36,752 nt of DNA, from assembly GCA_964449135.1 (NCBI GenBank), contig CAYUXZ010000030.1:1-36752 (forward strand), given 5' to 3'. This stretch comes from SZAS-103 sp964449135 (GTDB taxonomy: Bacteria > Pseudomonadota > Gammaproteobacteria > Xanthomonadales > Xanthomonadaceae). Position numbers and translations under genes: made by a program. The notes under the pieces were generated by a model, which searched no databases, was not told where the DNA came from, and saw nothing but the letters and a program-made list of their open reading frames with translations. The first letter of the stretch is position 1; every line of letters begins with the position of its first letter. This document shows, in pieces, positions 18,396 to 26,922 of this stretch.

Positions 18396-21053
18396 ATGTC
18401 CCCGACCGTATCCGACGCCCGCTGGATCGTGCTCAAGTTCGGCGGCACCAGCGTCAGCACGCGCGAACGCTGGGACACGATCGGCGCCTTGATGCGCGAT
18501 CGCGCATCGCGGGAGAACGCGCGCGTGCTCACCATCGTCTCGGCGCTGTCGGGCATTACCAATGCCCTGCAGGCCGTAATCGACGCGCATGCGGACGACG
18601 CGCTGTGCGCGGAACGCGTCGCCGCGATCGTGCAGCGCCACCGCGAATTCGCCGCGAAGCTTGGGCTCGATGCCGACCGCGTGCTGGGCGCCCGCCTGTC
18701 CGCGCTCGAAGCGCTGCTCGCCGACCCGCGCCGCGCCGGTGGGCAACTGCCCTGGCAGGCCGAGGTGCTCGCGCAGGGCGAACTGCTGTCCTCGACGCTG
18801 GGCGTCGCCTATCTGAAAGCGCAGGGCGTGGAGGTCGACTGGTTCGACGCGCGCGAAGGCCTGAACGCGCTGGCGTTGCCTAACCAGAACGAATGGGCGC
18901 GGCGCCTGTCGGTGTCCTGCGACTTCGCCGCCGATGCGGGCCTGCGCAAGCGATTCGCCGAAGGCGCACCGCTGCGGATCACCCAGGGTTTCATCGCACG
19001 CCATGCCGACGGCGGTACCGCGATCCTCGGCCGCGGCGGTTCGGATACTTCGGCGACGTATTTCGGCGCCAAGCTCGGCGCGCGGCGCGTGGAGATCTGG
19101 ACCGACGTGCCCGGCATGTTCAGCGCGAACCCACGCCAGGTGTCTGACGCGCGCCTGCTATCGCGACTCGATTACGAAGAGGCGCAGGAAATTGCAACCA
19201 CCGGCGCGAAGGTGCTGCACCCGCGGTGCATCCATCCCTGCCGCGACGCGAATGTGCCGATCCGCATCCTCGACACCACGCATCCGCGGATGGACGGCAC
19301 CACGATCGCGCGCGATGCGGCGAACGTGCCCGGCGTGAAGGCGATCAGCTCGCGGCGCGGGATCGTGCTGGTCGCGATGGAGACGATCGGCATGTGGCAG
19401 CAGGTCGGTTTCCTTGCCGACACCTTCGAACGCTTCAAGCGCCACGGCCTGTCGGTGGACCTGATCGGTTCGTCGGAAACCAATGTCACCGTCTCGCTCG
19501 ATCCGTCCGACAACCTCGTGAATTCGAACGTGCTCGAGGCGCTGTGCGCGGACTTGTCCGAAGTCTGCCGCGTCAAGGTGATCGCGCCCTGCGCGGCGAT
19601 CACCCTCGTCGGACGCGGCATGCGCTCGCTGCTGCACAAGCTCGGCGAGGTCTGGGCGGAGTTTGGACGCGAGCGCGTGCACCTGATCTCGCAGTCCTCG
19701 AACGACCTCAACCTCACCTTCGTCGTCGACGAGTCGCTGCTCGACCAGGAAGGGCCGAACGGCACGATGGCGCGCCTGCACGCGCTGCTGATCGGTTCGG
19801 GCGCGATGCCGGTCGACGAGGCGACGGTATTCGGACCGAGCTGGCGCGCGCTGCACGCGGACGCGACGCCGCGCGCGCAGGCGTGGTGGCGCACACGGTG
19901 CGACGCGCTGCTGGAACTCGCGGGGCAGGGCACGCCGCGCTATGTCTACCACCTGCCGACCGTGCGCGAACGCGCGCGCGCGCTGGCCGCGCTGCCGGCG
20001 ATCGACCGGCGGTTCTACGCACTAAAGGCGAATCCGCATCCGGCGATTTTGCGCACGCTGGATGTGGAGGGTTACGGTTTCGAATGCGTTTCCGGCGGCG
20101 AACTCGCGCATCTGTTCAACACGCTGCCCGGGCTCGACCCGCAGCGCGTGCTGTTCACGCCGAGCTTCGCCGCACGCGCCGAGTACGCTGACGCGGCCGC
20201 GCGCGGCGTGCGCGTCACGCTCGACAGTCTGTTTCCGCTGACGCAGTGGCCGGAGCTGTTCCGTGGTCGTGGGCTGATCCTGCGCATCGATCCGGGCTTC
20301 GGTCACGGCCACCACGAGAAGGTGCGCACCGGCGGCAAGGGTGCGAAATTCGGGCTCGATTCGGAAGCGCTGCCTGCATTCCTCGCCGCGGCGAAAACAA
20401 TCGGCGCACGCGTGGTCGGCCTGCACGCGCATATCGGCAGCGGTATTTCCGAAACCGCGCACTGGGCCGAGGTGCATGCGCGGCTGGCGAGCATCGCCGA
20501 CGCGATCGGCACGGTGGAATCCATCGACGTCGGCGGCGGCCTGGGCATCGCCTACGAACCCGACGCGGAACCATTCGATCTGGACGCCTACAGTGCCGCG
20601 CTCGCCGAGGTGAAGTCGGCGTATCCGCAATACGAGCTGTGGGTGGAACCCGGTCGCTGGCTGGTCGCCGAATGCGGCGCACTGCTCGCGCGCGCGACGC
20701 AAGTGGTCGAGAAGGACGGCGTGCGCCGAGTCGGCGTGGATGCCGGAATGCACACCTTGCTGCGACCGGCCCTGTACGGTGCGTTCCATCGTGTGGTGAA
20801 CCTCTCGCGGCTCGACGATGCAGATACAACCGCGTTCGACGTGGTCGGGCCGATCTGCGAAAGCGGCGACGTGCTCGCGCGCCGGCGCAAGCTGCCAGCG
20901 GCGACATCCGAAGGCGACGTGATGTTGATCGCCGATGCGGGCGCCTACGGCGCGGTCATGGCCTCGAACTACAACCTGCGCGGCCTGCCCGCGGAGTGCG
21001 TGTTCGATGACGGCGCGCCTGACGACGCACGGCTCGACGGAGGCGCGGCATGA
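18396..21053 (+). CDS. bifunctional aspartate kinase / diaminopimelate decarboxylase
   Basis: An 885-residue fusion of the first and last enzymes of lysine synthesis by the diaminopimelate route, typical of Xanthomonas and relatives. Residues about 11-290 are the aspartokinase catalytic domain (KFGGTS at 14-19, GRGGSDTSA), followed by ACT regulatory domains (about 300-460). Residues about 500-885 are the PLP-dependent, alanine-racemase-fold DAP decarboxylase. Lys544 (YALKAN) is the PLP lysine, GGGLGIAYEP binds phosphate and Cys821 (CESGDVL) is the active-site cysteine from the partner subunit. It makes aspartyl phosphate from aspartate, and lysine from meso-DAP. The ATG at 18396 gives the family start. 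Its stop overlaps the murL start by four bases (ATGA). No homoserine dehydrogenase domain is present. Confidence 0.96.
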   Translation: MSPTVSDARWIVLKFGGTSVSTRERWDTIGALMRDRASRENARVLTIVSALSGITNALQAVIDAHADDALCAERVAAIVQRHREFAAKLGLDADRVLGARLSALEALLADPRRAGGQLPWQAEVLAQGELLSSTLGVAYLKAQGVEVDWFDAREGLNALALPNQNEWARRLSVSCDFAADAGLRKRFAEGAPLRITQGFIARHADGGTAILGRGGSDTSATYFGAKLGARRVEIWTDVPGMFSANPRQVSDARLLSRLDYEEAQEIATTGAKVLHPRCIHPCRDANVPIRILDTTHPRMDGTTIARDAANVPGVKAISSRRGIVLVAMETIGMWQQVGFLADTFERFKRHGLSVDLIGSSETNVTVSLDPSDNLVNSNVLEALCADLSEVCRVKVIAPCAAITLVGRGMRSLLHKLGEVWAEFGRERVHLISQSSNDLNLTFVVDESLLDQEGPNGTMARLHALLIGSGAMPVDEATVFGPSWRALHADATPRAQAWWRTRCDALLELAGQGTPRYVYHLPTVRERARALAALPAIDRRFYALKANPHPAILRTLDVEGYGFECVSGGELAHLFNTLPGLDPQRVLFTPSFAARAEYADAAARGVRVTLDSLFPLTQWPELFRGRGLILRIDPGFGHGHHEKVRTGGKGAKFGLDSEALPAFLAAAKTIGARVVGLHAHIGSGISETAHWAEVHARLASIADAIGTVESIDVGGGLGIAYEPDAEPFDLDAYSAALAEVKSAYPQYELWVEPGRWLVAECGALLARATQVVEKDGVRRVGVDAGMHTLLRPALYGAFHRVVNLSRLDDADTTAFDVVGPICESGDVLARRRKLPAATSEGDVMLIADAGAYGAVMASNYNLRGLPAECVFDDGAPDDARLDGGAA

Positions 21054-22420
21054 GTTCGTTCGATCGCGACGCGGTCCGCGCGTTCCGTTTCGTGCGCTGC
21101 GCCTTCGACGCAACGACCGGCGTTGCGAGGCTCGTCTACGCCTTCGACGACGGCGAGGAGCTGACCGAGACGATCACGATTCCGGGCGCACCGTTCTCGC
21201 CGGATGCCGCGCGCGCGGCTGCGGTCGAACGCGCCCTGCAGCTGCTGCATCTGATTGCCGGCGTGAGCTACTACAAGGCCGCTGTGCCGGCGGAAATCCG
21301 CATCGATGACTACGCGATCGATGCCGACACCGCCGCGCTTCTCGATTCGATCTACGAGAACGGCCTGGGCGAATTCGCGTACCGCAACGGACTCGACCTG
21401 CGCGGAAGGATTCGTTTTCCCGCCGCTGCGGTCGAGGCGCCGAAAGCCGCTTCGGCCGGATTGACGCATCACGCACTGGTTGCGATCGGCGGCGGCAAGG
21501 ACTCGCTGGTCACGATCGAAGCCTTGCGCAATGCGGATGTCGCGCAGACCGTGACCTGGATCGGCTCCTCGCCGTTGATCGCCGCCTGCGCCACGCGCAC
21601 GGGCCTGCCGACGTTGAATATCGGTCGCCAGCTCGCGCCGCAGCTGTTCGAATACAACCGCCAGGGCGCCTGGAACGGCCACATTCCGGTCACCGCGATC
21701 AATTCCGCGATCCTCGTGCTCGCCGCGTTGCTGCGCGGCGCCGACCAGGTCGTGTTCTCCAACGAGCGTTCGGCGAGCTACGGCAGCGAGATCCTCGACA
21801 ACGATGGGAACGTCGTCGCCCAGGTGAATCACCAGTGGTCGAAAGGCTGGGCGTTCGAGCGCGATTTCGGCGCCTATGCGCATTCGCGCGTCGCGGCCGA
21901 TCTGGATTATTACTCGCTGCTGCGTCCGCTGTCGGAGCTCGCGGTCGCGCGACAATTCACGAAGACCGATCGCTACGACGCGCACTTCTCGAGCTGCAAC
22001 CGCAACTTCCACATCCTCGGCGAACGTCCCGCGAACCGCTGGTGCGGCGTCTGCCCGAAATGCCATTTCGTGTTCCTCGCGCTCGCGCCGTTCCTGCCCA
22101 AGCCGCGCCTGGTCGGGATCTTCGGACGCAACCTGCTCGACGATGCCGCGCTCGCGCCGGGTTTCGACGCGCTGATCGAATACCGCGACCACAAGCCATT
22201 CGAATGCGTGGGCGAGGGCCGCGAGGCGCGGGCCGCGTTCAAGGCGCTGGCGAACCGGCCCGCGTGGCGCGAAGACGCACTGGTCGAGCGCTTCGCCCGC
22301 GAGATCGCGCCGCAGCTCGGCGATTCGGTGCCGCCGCTGGAGGACTTGCTCGCGCCGCAGGGCGAACACCGGATTCCTGCCGCATTGTGGGAACGCCTGC
22401 GTGCGCATTTCGGAACTTGA
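21050..22420 (+). CDS. murL: UDP-MurNAc-L-Ala-L-Glu epimerase MurL
   Basis: A 456-residue protein matching the Xanthomonas-type MurL. Family knowledge: it inverts the terminal L-Glu of UDP-MurNAc-L-Ala-L-Glu to D-Glu in the cytoplasm, using ATP and releasing AMP and diphosphate, so that glutamate racemase is not needed. In the sequence, AIGGGKDSL (145-153) resembles the PP-loop of ATP pyrophosphatases, fitting acyl-adenylate chemistry. FSNERSASYGSE (236-247) is a further conserved block. C316 and WCGVCPKC (C332, C335, C338) form a four-cysteine cluster like the zinc site of QueC. It overlaps the upstream fusion gene by 4 nt and murD2 by 20 nt, so translation is probably coupled. The assignment rests on family resemblance and on the murD2 neighbour. 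Confidence 0.92.
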   Translation: MSSFDRDAVRAFRFVRCAFDATTGVARLVYAFDDGEELTETITIPGAPFSPDAARAAAVERALQLLHLIAGVSYYKAAVPAEIRIDDYAIDADTAALLDSIYENGLGEFAYRNGLDLRGRIRFPAAAVEAPKAASAGLTHHALVAIGGGKDSLVTIEALRNADVAQTVTWIGSSPLIAACATRTGLPTLNIGRQLAPQLFEYNRQGAWNGHIPVTAINSAILVLAALLRGADQVVFSNERSASYGSEILDNDGNVVAQVNHQWSKGWAFERDFGAYAHSRVAADLDYYSLLRPLSELAVARQFTKTDRYDAHFSSCNRNFHILGERPANRWCGVCPKCHFVFLALAPFLPKPRLVGIFGRNLLDDAALAPGFDALIEYRDHKPFECVGEGREARAAFKALANRPAWREDALVERFAREIAPQLGDSVPPLEDLLAPQGEHRIPAALWERLRAHFGT

Positions 22421-23789
22421 GGGGCGCCGTGTCGCGCTCTGGGGCTGGGGCCGCGAGGCGCGCGCCGCGCATGCGGCGTTGCGAGCGCGGCTGCCACGAC
22501 TCGCGCTGACCGCGATCTGCAGCGAGACCGAAGCGGTCGAAGTCGCCGCGCTCGGCGACCCTTTGCTGGTTGCATCGAGCCGTGCCGACGCCGATGGCTT
22601 GTCGGCATTCGATGTCGTCGTGAAGTCGCCGGGCATCAGCCCGTATCGTGCCGAAGTTGAACAGGCCGTCGCGCGCGGCACACACTTCACCTCGGGCACG
22701 GCGCTGTGGTTCGCCGAACACGCCGATGCCCGCACGATCTGCGTGACCGGCACCAAGGGCAAGAGCACGACGACCGCGCTGATCGCGCACCTGCTGCGCG
22801 CGGGCGGGCATCGCACCGCGCTCGCCGGAAACATCGGCCTGCCGCTGCTCGAGCTGCTCGACCCACCGCAGGCGCCGGAGATTTGGGCGATCGAGCTGTC
22901 CAGCTACCAGACGCGAGAAGTCGCCGCGTCGCTGACGCGGCCGGAAGTTGCGGTCGGACTGAATCTCTATCCCGAGCATCTGGACTGGCACGGCAGCCAC
23001 GAACGCTACGTCGAGGACAAACTCGCGCTGTTCACCGAAGGCCGGCCGCGGACCGCCGTGCTCAACGCGCTCGATCCGACGCTGGCCGCGCTCGAGCTGC
23101 CGGATTCGCAGCTGCGCTGGTTCAATCGTGCCGAAGGCTGGCATCTGCGCGACACGACGCTGTATCGCGGCGATGAGCCGGTGATGGATACCGGCGGCAT
23201 TCCGCTGCCGGGCCGTCACAACCACTGGAACCTCTGCGCCGCGCTCGCCGCGATAGACGCTCTCGGAATCGACGCACGTCCACTCGCGGCGCACGCAGCG
23301 AGCTTCCGTCCGCTGCCGCACCGCCTGCAAATACTCGGAACGCGCGGCGGCATCCGTTACGTCAACGACTCGATCAGCACCACACCGCATGCGAGCCTCG
23401 CGGCGCTGGACCTGTACGCGCGCGATCCGGTCGCGATCCTCGTCGGCGGCTACGACCGCGGCGTGGACTGGACGCCGTTCGTCGAACGCATGCGTACGAC
23501 GCCGGTACGCGCGGTGATCACGATGGGCCAGAACGGACCGCGCATCCACGACGCGCTGCACGCGCTTGCCGATGCCGGCACGCTGCATCTGGCCGTGGCA
23601 CGCGACATGGCCGAAGCCGTCGCCCTTGCACGCGCCGCGCTGCCCGATGGCGGCGCCGCATTGCTTTCGCCTGGCGCGCCGAGCTTCGGCGCCTACGCCG
23701 ACTACGCCGCGCGCGGTCGCGATTTTGCCGCGAAAGCCGGTTTCGATCCCGACGCGATCAGCCGCATTCCCGGGCTTGGCGTCGCCTGA
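22401..23789 (+). CDS. murD2: UDP-MurNAc-L-Ala--L-glutamate ligase MurD2
   Basis: A 462-residue Mur ligase of the MurD2 type. The ordinary MurD adds D-Glu to UDP-MurNAc-L-Ala; MurD2 adds L-Glu, and MurL then epimerises the product. Visible parts are an N-terminal Rossmann-like domain (VALWGWGREA, 11-20), the ATP P-loop GTKGKSTTT (117-125), ELSSYQ (165-170), YPEHLDWHGS (190-199) and the lysine of YVEDK (K207), expected to be carbamylated. A C-terminal domain follows with RYVNDSISTTPHA and GGYDRGVDW. The start is a GTG at 22401 inside the end of murL, chosen because it opens the Rossmann strand. Specificity for L-Glu over D-Glu is inferred from the murL neighbour, not from residues. Confidence 0.92.
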   Translation: MRISELEGRRVALWGWGREARAAHAALRARLPRLALTAICSETEAVEVAALGDPLLVASSRADADGLSAFDVVVKSPGISPYRAEVEQAVARGTHFTSGTALWFAEHADARTICVTGTKGKSTTTALIAHLLRAGGHRTALAGNIGLPLLELLDPPQAPEIWAIELSSYQTREVAASLTRPEVAVGLNLYPEHLDWHGSHERYVEDKLALFTEGRPRTAVLNALDPTLAALELPDSQLRWFNRAEGWHLRDTTLYRGDEPVMDTGGIPLPGRHNHWNLCAALAAIDALGIDARPLAAHAASFRPLPHRLQILGTRGGIRYVNDSISTTPHASLAALDLYARDPVAILVGGYDRGVDWTPFVERMRTTPVRAVITMGQNGPRIHDALHALADAGTLHLAVARDMAEAVALARAALPDGGAALLSPGAPSFGAYADYAARGRDFAAKAGFDPDAISRIPGLGVA

Positions 23790-23835
23790 TCTGCACGGGC
23801 GTACACTTCCTGGATCCACATTCCGGAGACCTTCC

Positions 23836-24645
23836 ATGCGGACTGCATCGTCGAAGACGTTCCTGATCGGAATCGCTGCGTTCGCCGCCACGATCGTCTC
23901 TGCGTCGAACGCGATCGCCGCTCTGCGCGCCGATGCGGTGACCTGGAAGGATGGCGCGACGACGCTCTCCGGCTATCTGGTCTGGGACGATGCGGGTAAA
24001 ACGAAGCGCCCCGGGCTGCTGATGGTGCCGAACTGGCACGGCGTCAACGACATCGCCGTCGCGAAGGCGAAGAGGATCGCTGGCAGGGAATACGTGATCC
24101 TGCTCGCCGACATGTACGGCAAGGACGTGCGGCCGAAGAACAACGACGAATCGATGGCGGCCGTGAAGCCGTTCTACGGGAACCGCGCGATGATGCAGCA
24201 GCGCGTCAAGGCGGCGTGGGAGGCGTTGCAGGCCAACGCCGGCAAGGCGCCGATCGACACCGCGCGGCTCGGCGCGATCGGATTCTGCTTCGGTGGTTCT
24301 GCGGTGCTCGACCTCGCGCGCAGCGGCATCGTGCCCAGCGGTGGCATCGTGACCTTCCACGCCGGCCTGCATCCGGACGATCCGGCGAACGCGAAGTCGA
24401 TCAAATCGCGCCTGCTCGTGCTCAACGGCGCCGACGACCAGGGCGCGTGGAAGGACATCGATCCGTTCTTCGCCGAGATGCGCGCGAGCTCCGCCGACTG
24501 GCAGTTCGTGAACCTCGGCGGTGCGGTGCACTGCTTCACCGAGACCGAGGAGAACTCGCCGGGCTGCAAGTACGACGCGAAAGCGGCAGAGCGCGGCTAC
24601 CGGATGATGCGCGCGTTCTTCGACGAATCCTTCGCGAGGAAGTGA
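23836..24645 (+). CDS. dienelactone hydrolase family protein, exported
   Basis: A 269-residue alpha/beta hydrolase with a signal peptide (about 1-29, ASNAIAAL). The dienelactone-hydrolase triad is visible: Cys151 in GFCFGGS, Asp200 or Asp201 in NGADDQG and His232 in GAVHCFTE. LLMVPNWHGVND (61-72) is the family motif around the oxyanion hole. Dienelactone hydrolases cleave dienelactones in chloroaromatic breakdown, but many exported homologues act on unknown esters or lactones; no catabolic genes lie nearby. The ATG at 23836 starts the signal peptide and has GGAG upstream. It follows murD2 by 46 bases on the same strand and might be read through, though its role appears unrelated. It converges with the oxygenase gene. 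Confidence 0.9.
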   Translation: MRTASSKTFLIGIAAFAATIVSASNAIAALRADAVTWKDGATTLSGYLVWDDAGKTKRPGLLMVPNWHGVNDIAVAKAKRIAGREYVILLADMYGKDVRPKNNDESMAAVKPFYGNRAMMQQRVKAAWEALQANAGKAPIDTARLGAIGFCFGGSAVLDLARSGIVPSGGIVTFHAGLHPDDPANAKSIKSRLLVLNGADDQGAWKDIDPFFAEMRASSADWQFVNLGGAVHCFTETEENSPGCKYDAKAAERGYRMMRAFFDESFARK

Positions 24646-24675
24646 GTTGAGACGCGGTTTCGCGAGGCAGCGCGA

Positions 24676-25323
24676 TCAGCTCGCCGCGCGATCCGATTGC
24701 TCGCGGATGCTGGTAAGGAAGTCGCTGCCCGAAGACCTGAACCATCCGGCAAACGCCGTCTTGGGCTCGTTCCCGGTGACGGGGGTGACGCGATGTTCCA
24801 ATTCGGGTGCGATCCGGAACAAGGTCGCGTGGCCGGGGGCGATGTTGGGCAGCTCGCAGAGCAACTTGCGCTTTCCGGCGCGACGCATCTGGAACAGCCC
24901 GCCCTGATACGGACGCGGGCCGAGGTTGATGCTCAACGCGATCCGCCGAAGTCCGCGGTCATCGAAGTCGTTGTGCCAGCGCTGCATGTGTTCACGGATC
25001 GGCAGCATTCGATAGATCCTGCCTCCGAATGCCTTGATCGCATCGCAGCCGGTGATCCTGCGGACGATATCGAGAAAATCCGGAGCGCCGATCATGAAGT
25101 GCAGCAGATGCAGTGCCGCGGCGTCCTGCAGGACGACTTCGCGCGCTGCCTTGCCATGGCGCAAGTCCGCCCACGGGCCGGCATCCATGCGCAATTGCAG
25201 GAACTGCAGCGTGTCCGGCGCCAGCAGCGCCGGCAGGCGCAGCACGTGGTTTGCGTCGAACTCGGCGCGCAGCGCGGACAGGTCTCCGTCGGAGCGCAGG
25301 CCGTTGCGGGTCAACTGGATCAT
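24676..25323 (-). CDS. 2-oxoglutarate/Fe(II)-dependent oxygenase family protein
   Basis: A 215-residue protein with the double-stranded beta-helix iron site of 2OG-Fe(II) oxygenases: H117 and D119 in QRWHNDFDD, H177 in ELEHRVTPV, and a basic residue K188 about ten residues later for the co-substrate carboxylate. The strand pattern LSINLGPRPYQGGLFQM between them fits the family. Substrate unknown. It lies 49 bases behind ybeY on the same strand, in the place where corC/ybeX and lnt follow ybeY in many gammaproteobacteria, so co-transcription with ybeZ-ybeY is likely. The ATG at 25323 was chosen as the first start after the ybeY stop. The family call is firm; its function is open. Confidence 0.85.
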   Translation of the reverse strand: MIQLTRNGLRSDGDLSALRAEFDANHVLRLPALLAPDTLQFLQLRMDAGPWADLRHGKAAREVVLQDAAALHLLHFMIGAPDFLDIVRRITGCDAIKAFGGRIYRMLPIREHMQRWHNDFDDRGLRRIALSINLGPRPYQGGLFQMRRAGKRKLLCELPNIAPGHATLFRIAPELEHRVTPVTGNEPKTAFAGWFRSSGSDFLTSIREQSDRAAS

Positions 25324-25372
25324 GCGCGTTTCCTCGAGGTCCCTCTCGCGATGCCCGCCGTTCTACGCGAGC

Positions 25373-25837
25373 TCATGCGTAAGGATCGGGCAGGCCGATG
25401 CCCGCGAGGATCTCGCGCTCGATCGCTTCCATCGCGTCGGCGTCGCGCGGGTCGTCGTGGTCGAAGCCGAGTAGGTGCAGGACGCCGTGCACGGTCAGGT
25501 GCGCGTAATGCGCGGCGAGCGGCTTTTCCTGTTCGCGCGCCTCGCGGGCGATGACCGGCGCGCACAGCACGATGTCGCCGAGCAGCGGCAGCTTCACGCC
25601 TTTCGGCAGTTCTGCGGGAAAGCTGAGTACGTTGGTCGCGCTGTTCTTGCCGCGGTAATGCCGGTTCAGGCACTTGCCTTCGCGCTCGTCCACGATGCGC
25701 AGCGCGAGGTCGGCGCGCAGGATGCGGCCCTGCAACGCGGCGGCGATCCACTTGCGGAAGCTCGCCGCGGCCGGCAGTCCGGTGCGCGGCAGGCCGTAGC
25801 TGACGGCGACATCGAGCTGGATCGGTCCGCGGGTCAT
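25373..25837 (-). CDS. ybeY: endoribonuclease / rRNA maturation factor YbeY
   Basis: A 154-residue YbeY (UPF0054) protein of normal length. The zinc motif HGVLHLLGFDH places H117, H121 and H127 as ligands, and the conserved RGKNSATNVLSFP (62-74) carries the essential arginine R62. YbeY is a single-strand RNase taking part in 16S rRNA 3'-end maturation and 70S ribosome quality control. Its ATG overlaps the TGA of the upstream ybeZ by four bases (ATGA), so the two are translationally coupled, as is common for this pair. Confidence 0.96.
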   Translation of the reverse strand: MTRGPIQLDVAVSYGLPRTGLPAAASFRKWIAAALQGRILRADLALRIVDEREGKCLNRHYRGKNSATNVLSFPAELPKGVKLPLLGDIVLCAPVIAREAREQEKPLAAHYAHLTVHGVLHLLGFDHDDPRDADAMEAIEREILAGIGLPDPYA

Positions 25838-26835
25838 GGCGATTTGTTCTGCGCCGAATCGTCCCGCGCATCGTAGGCCTGCACGATCCGCTGCACCAAC
25901 GGATGCCGCACCACGTCGCGCGCGCTGAAGAAGGTGAAGGAAATCCCGTCCACGCCGCGCAGCACGTCCACCGCATCGCGCAGCCCGGATTTCTGGTTCT
26001 TGGGGAGGTCGATCTGGGTGAGGTCGCCGGTCACGACGGCGATCGAGCCGAAGCCGATGCGCGTGAGGAACATCTTCATCTGCTCGATGCTGGTGTTCTG
26101 CGCCTCGTCGAGGATCACGAACGCGTCGTTGAGCGTGCGCCCGCGCATGTAGGCCAGCGGCGCGACCTCGATCACGTTGCGCTCGAGCTGCTTGACCACC
26201 GTTTCCACGCCGAGCATCTCGTAGAGCGCGTCGTACAGCGGCCGCAGGTAGGGGTCGACCTTCTGCGCGAAATCGCCGGGCAGGAAGCCGAGTTTTTCGC
26301 CGGCCTCGACCGCAGGCCGCACCAGGATCAGGCGCTGCACGCGGCCTTCGGTCAGCGCCTGCACCGCGCTGGCGACCGCGAGGAACGTCTTGCCGGTGCC
26401 GGCCGGACCGATGCCGAAGTTCACGTCGCACGAAGCGATCGCGCGCAGGTAGTTCGACTGGTTGCTCCCGCGTCCACGGATCATGCCGCGTTTGACGCGG
26501 ATCGCGACTTCCCGCGGTTCGGCATCGTCGGCGGTTTCGCCGCGCAGCGCCGAGTCCAGGCTGTCGTTCACCGCGTTGGCGAGCATCATGTGCAGCTCGT
26601 GCGAGGTCAGGGGCTCGTCGTCGAGATCGGCATAGAGCTGCTTGAGAAAGCGTTCCGCGCGAACCAGCGCCGGCTCCGGGCCGCCGAGACGGAACACGTT
26701 GCCGCGGTTGGCGATCTCCACGCCCAGGCGCAGCTCGATCTGGCGCAGGTGCTCGTCGAAGGGCCCGCACAGGTTGGCGAGGCGTTCGACGTCGTAGGGC
26801 TCGAGGACGAAATCGTGCTGCGCGGGATGGCTCAC
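25834..26835 (-). CDS. ybeZ: PhoH-family ATPase YbeZ
   Basis: A 333-residue PhoH-like ATPase. Walker A is GPAGTGKT (143-150), with the Walker B FVILDEAQN and the conserved LTRIGFGSIAVVTGDLTQIDLP following. An N-terminal KH-like region (about 10-70, IELRLGVEIANRGNVF) is usual for YbeZ. YbeZ works with YbeY in rRNA processing. The usual order in gammaproteobacteria is miaB-ybeZ-ybeY. Here miaB lies on the same strand but more than 3.4 kb upstream, with an oppositely oriented efflux cassette between. ybeZ must therefore have its own promoter, in the 87-base gap before the cassette gene at 26923. Confidence 0.95.
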   Translation of the reverse strand: MSHPAQHDFVLEPYDVERLANLCGPFDEHLRQIELRLGVEIANRGNVFRLGGPEPALVRAERFLKQLYADLDDEPLTSHELHMMLANAVNDSLDSALRGETADDAEPREVAIRVKRGMIRGRGSNQSNYLRAIASCDVNFGIGPAGTGKTFLAVASAVQALTEGRVQRLILVRPAVEAGEKLGFLPGDFAQKVDPYLRPLYDALYEMLGVETVVKQLERNVIEVAPLAYMRGRTLNDAFVILDEAQNTSIEQMKMFLTRIGFGSIAVVTGDLTQIDLPKNQKSGLRDAVDVLRGVDGISFTFFSARDVVRHPLVQRIVQAYDARDDSAQNKSP

Positions 26836-26922
26836 GACGACAGGGTAGCGCGACGGCGCGCGCGCGGCTATCGGGCTCGCGACGCGCTAGGATTCAGCCT
26901 ACGAAGAATGCCGGAGGCCGCG

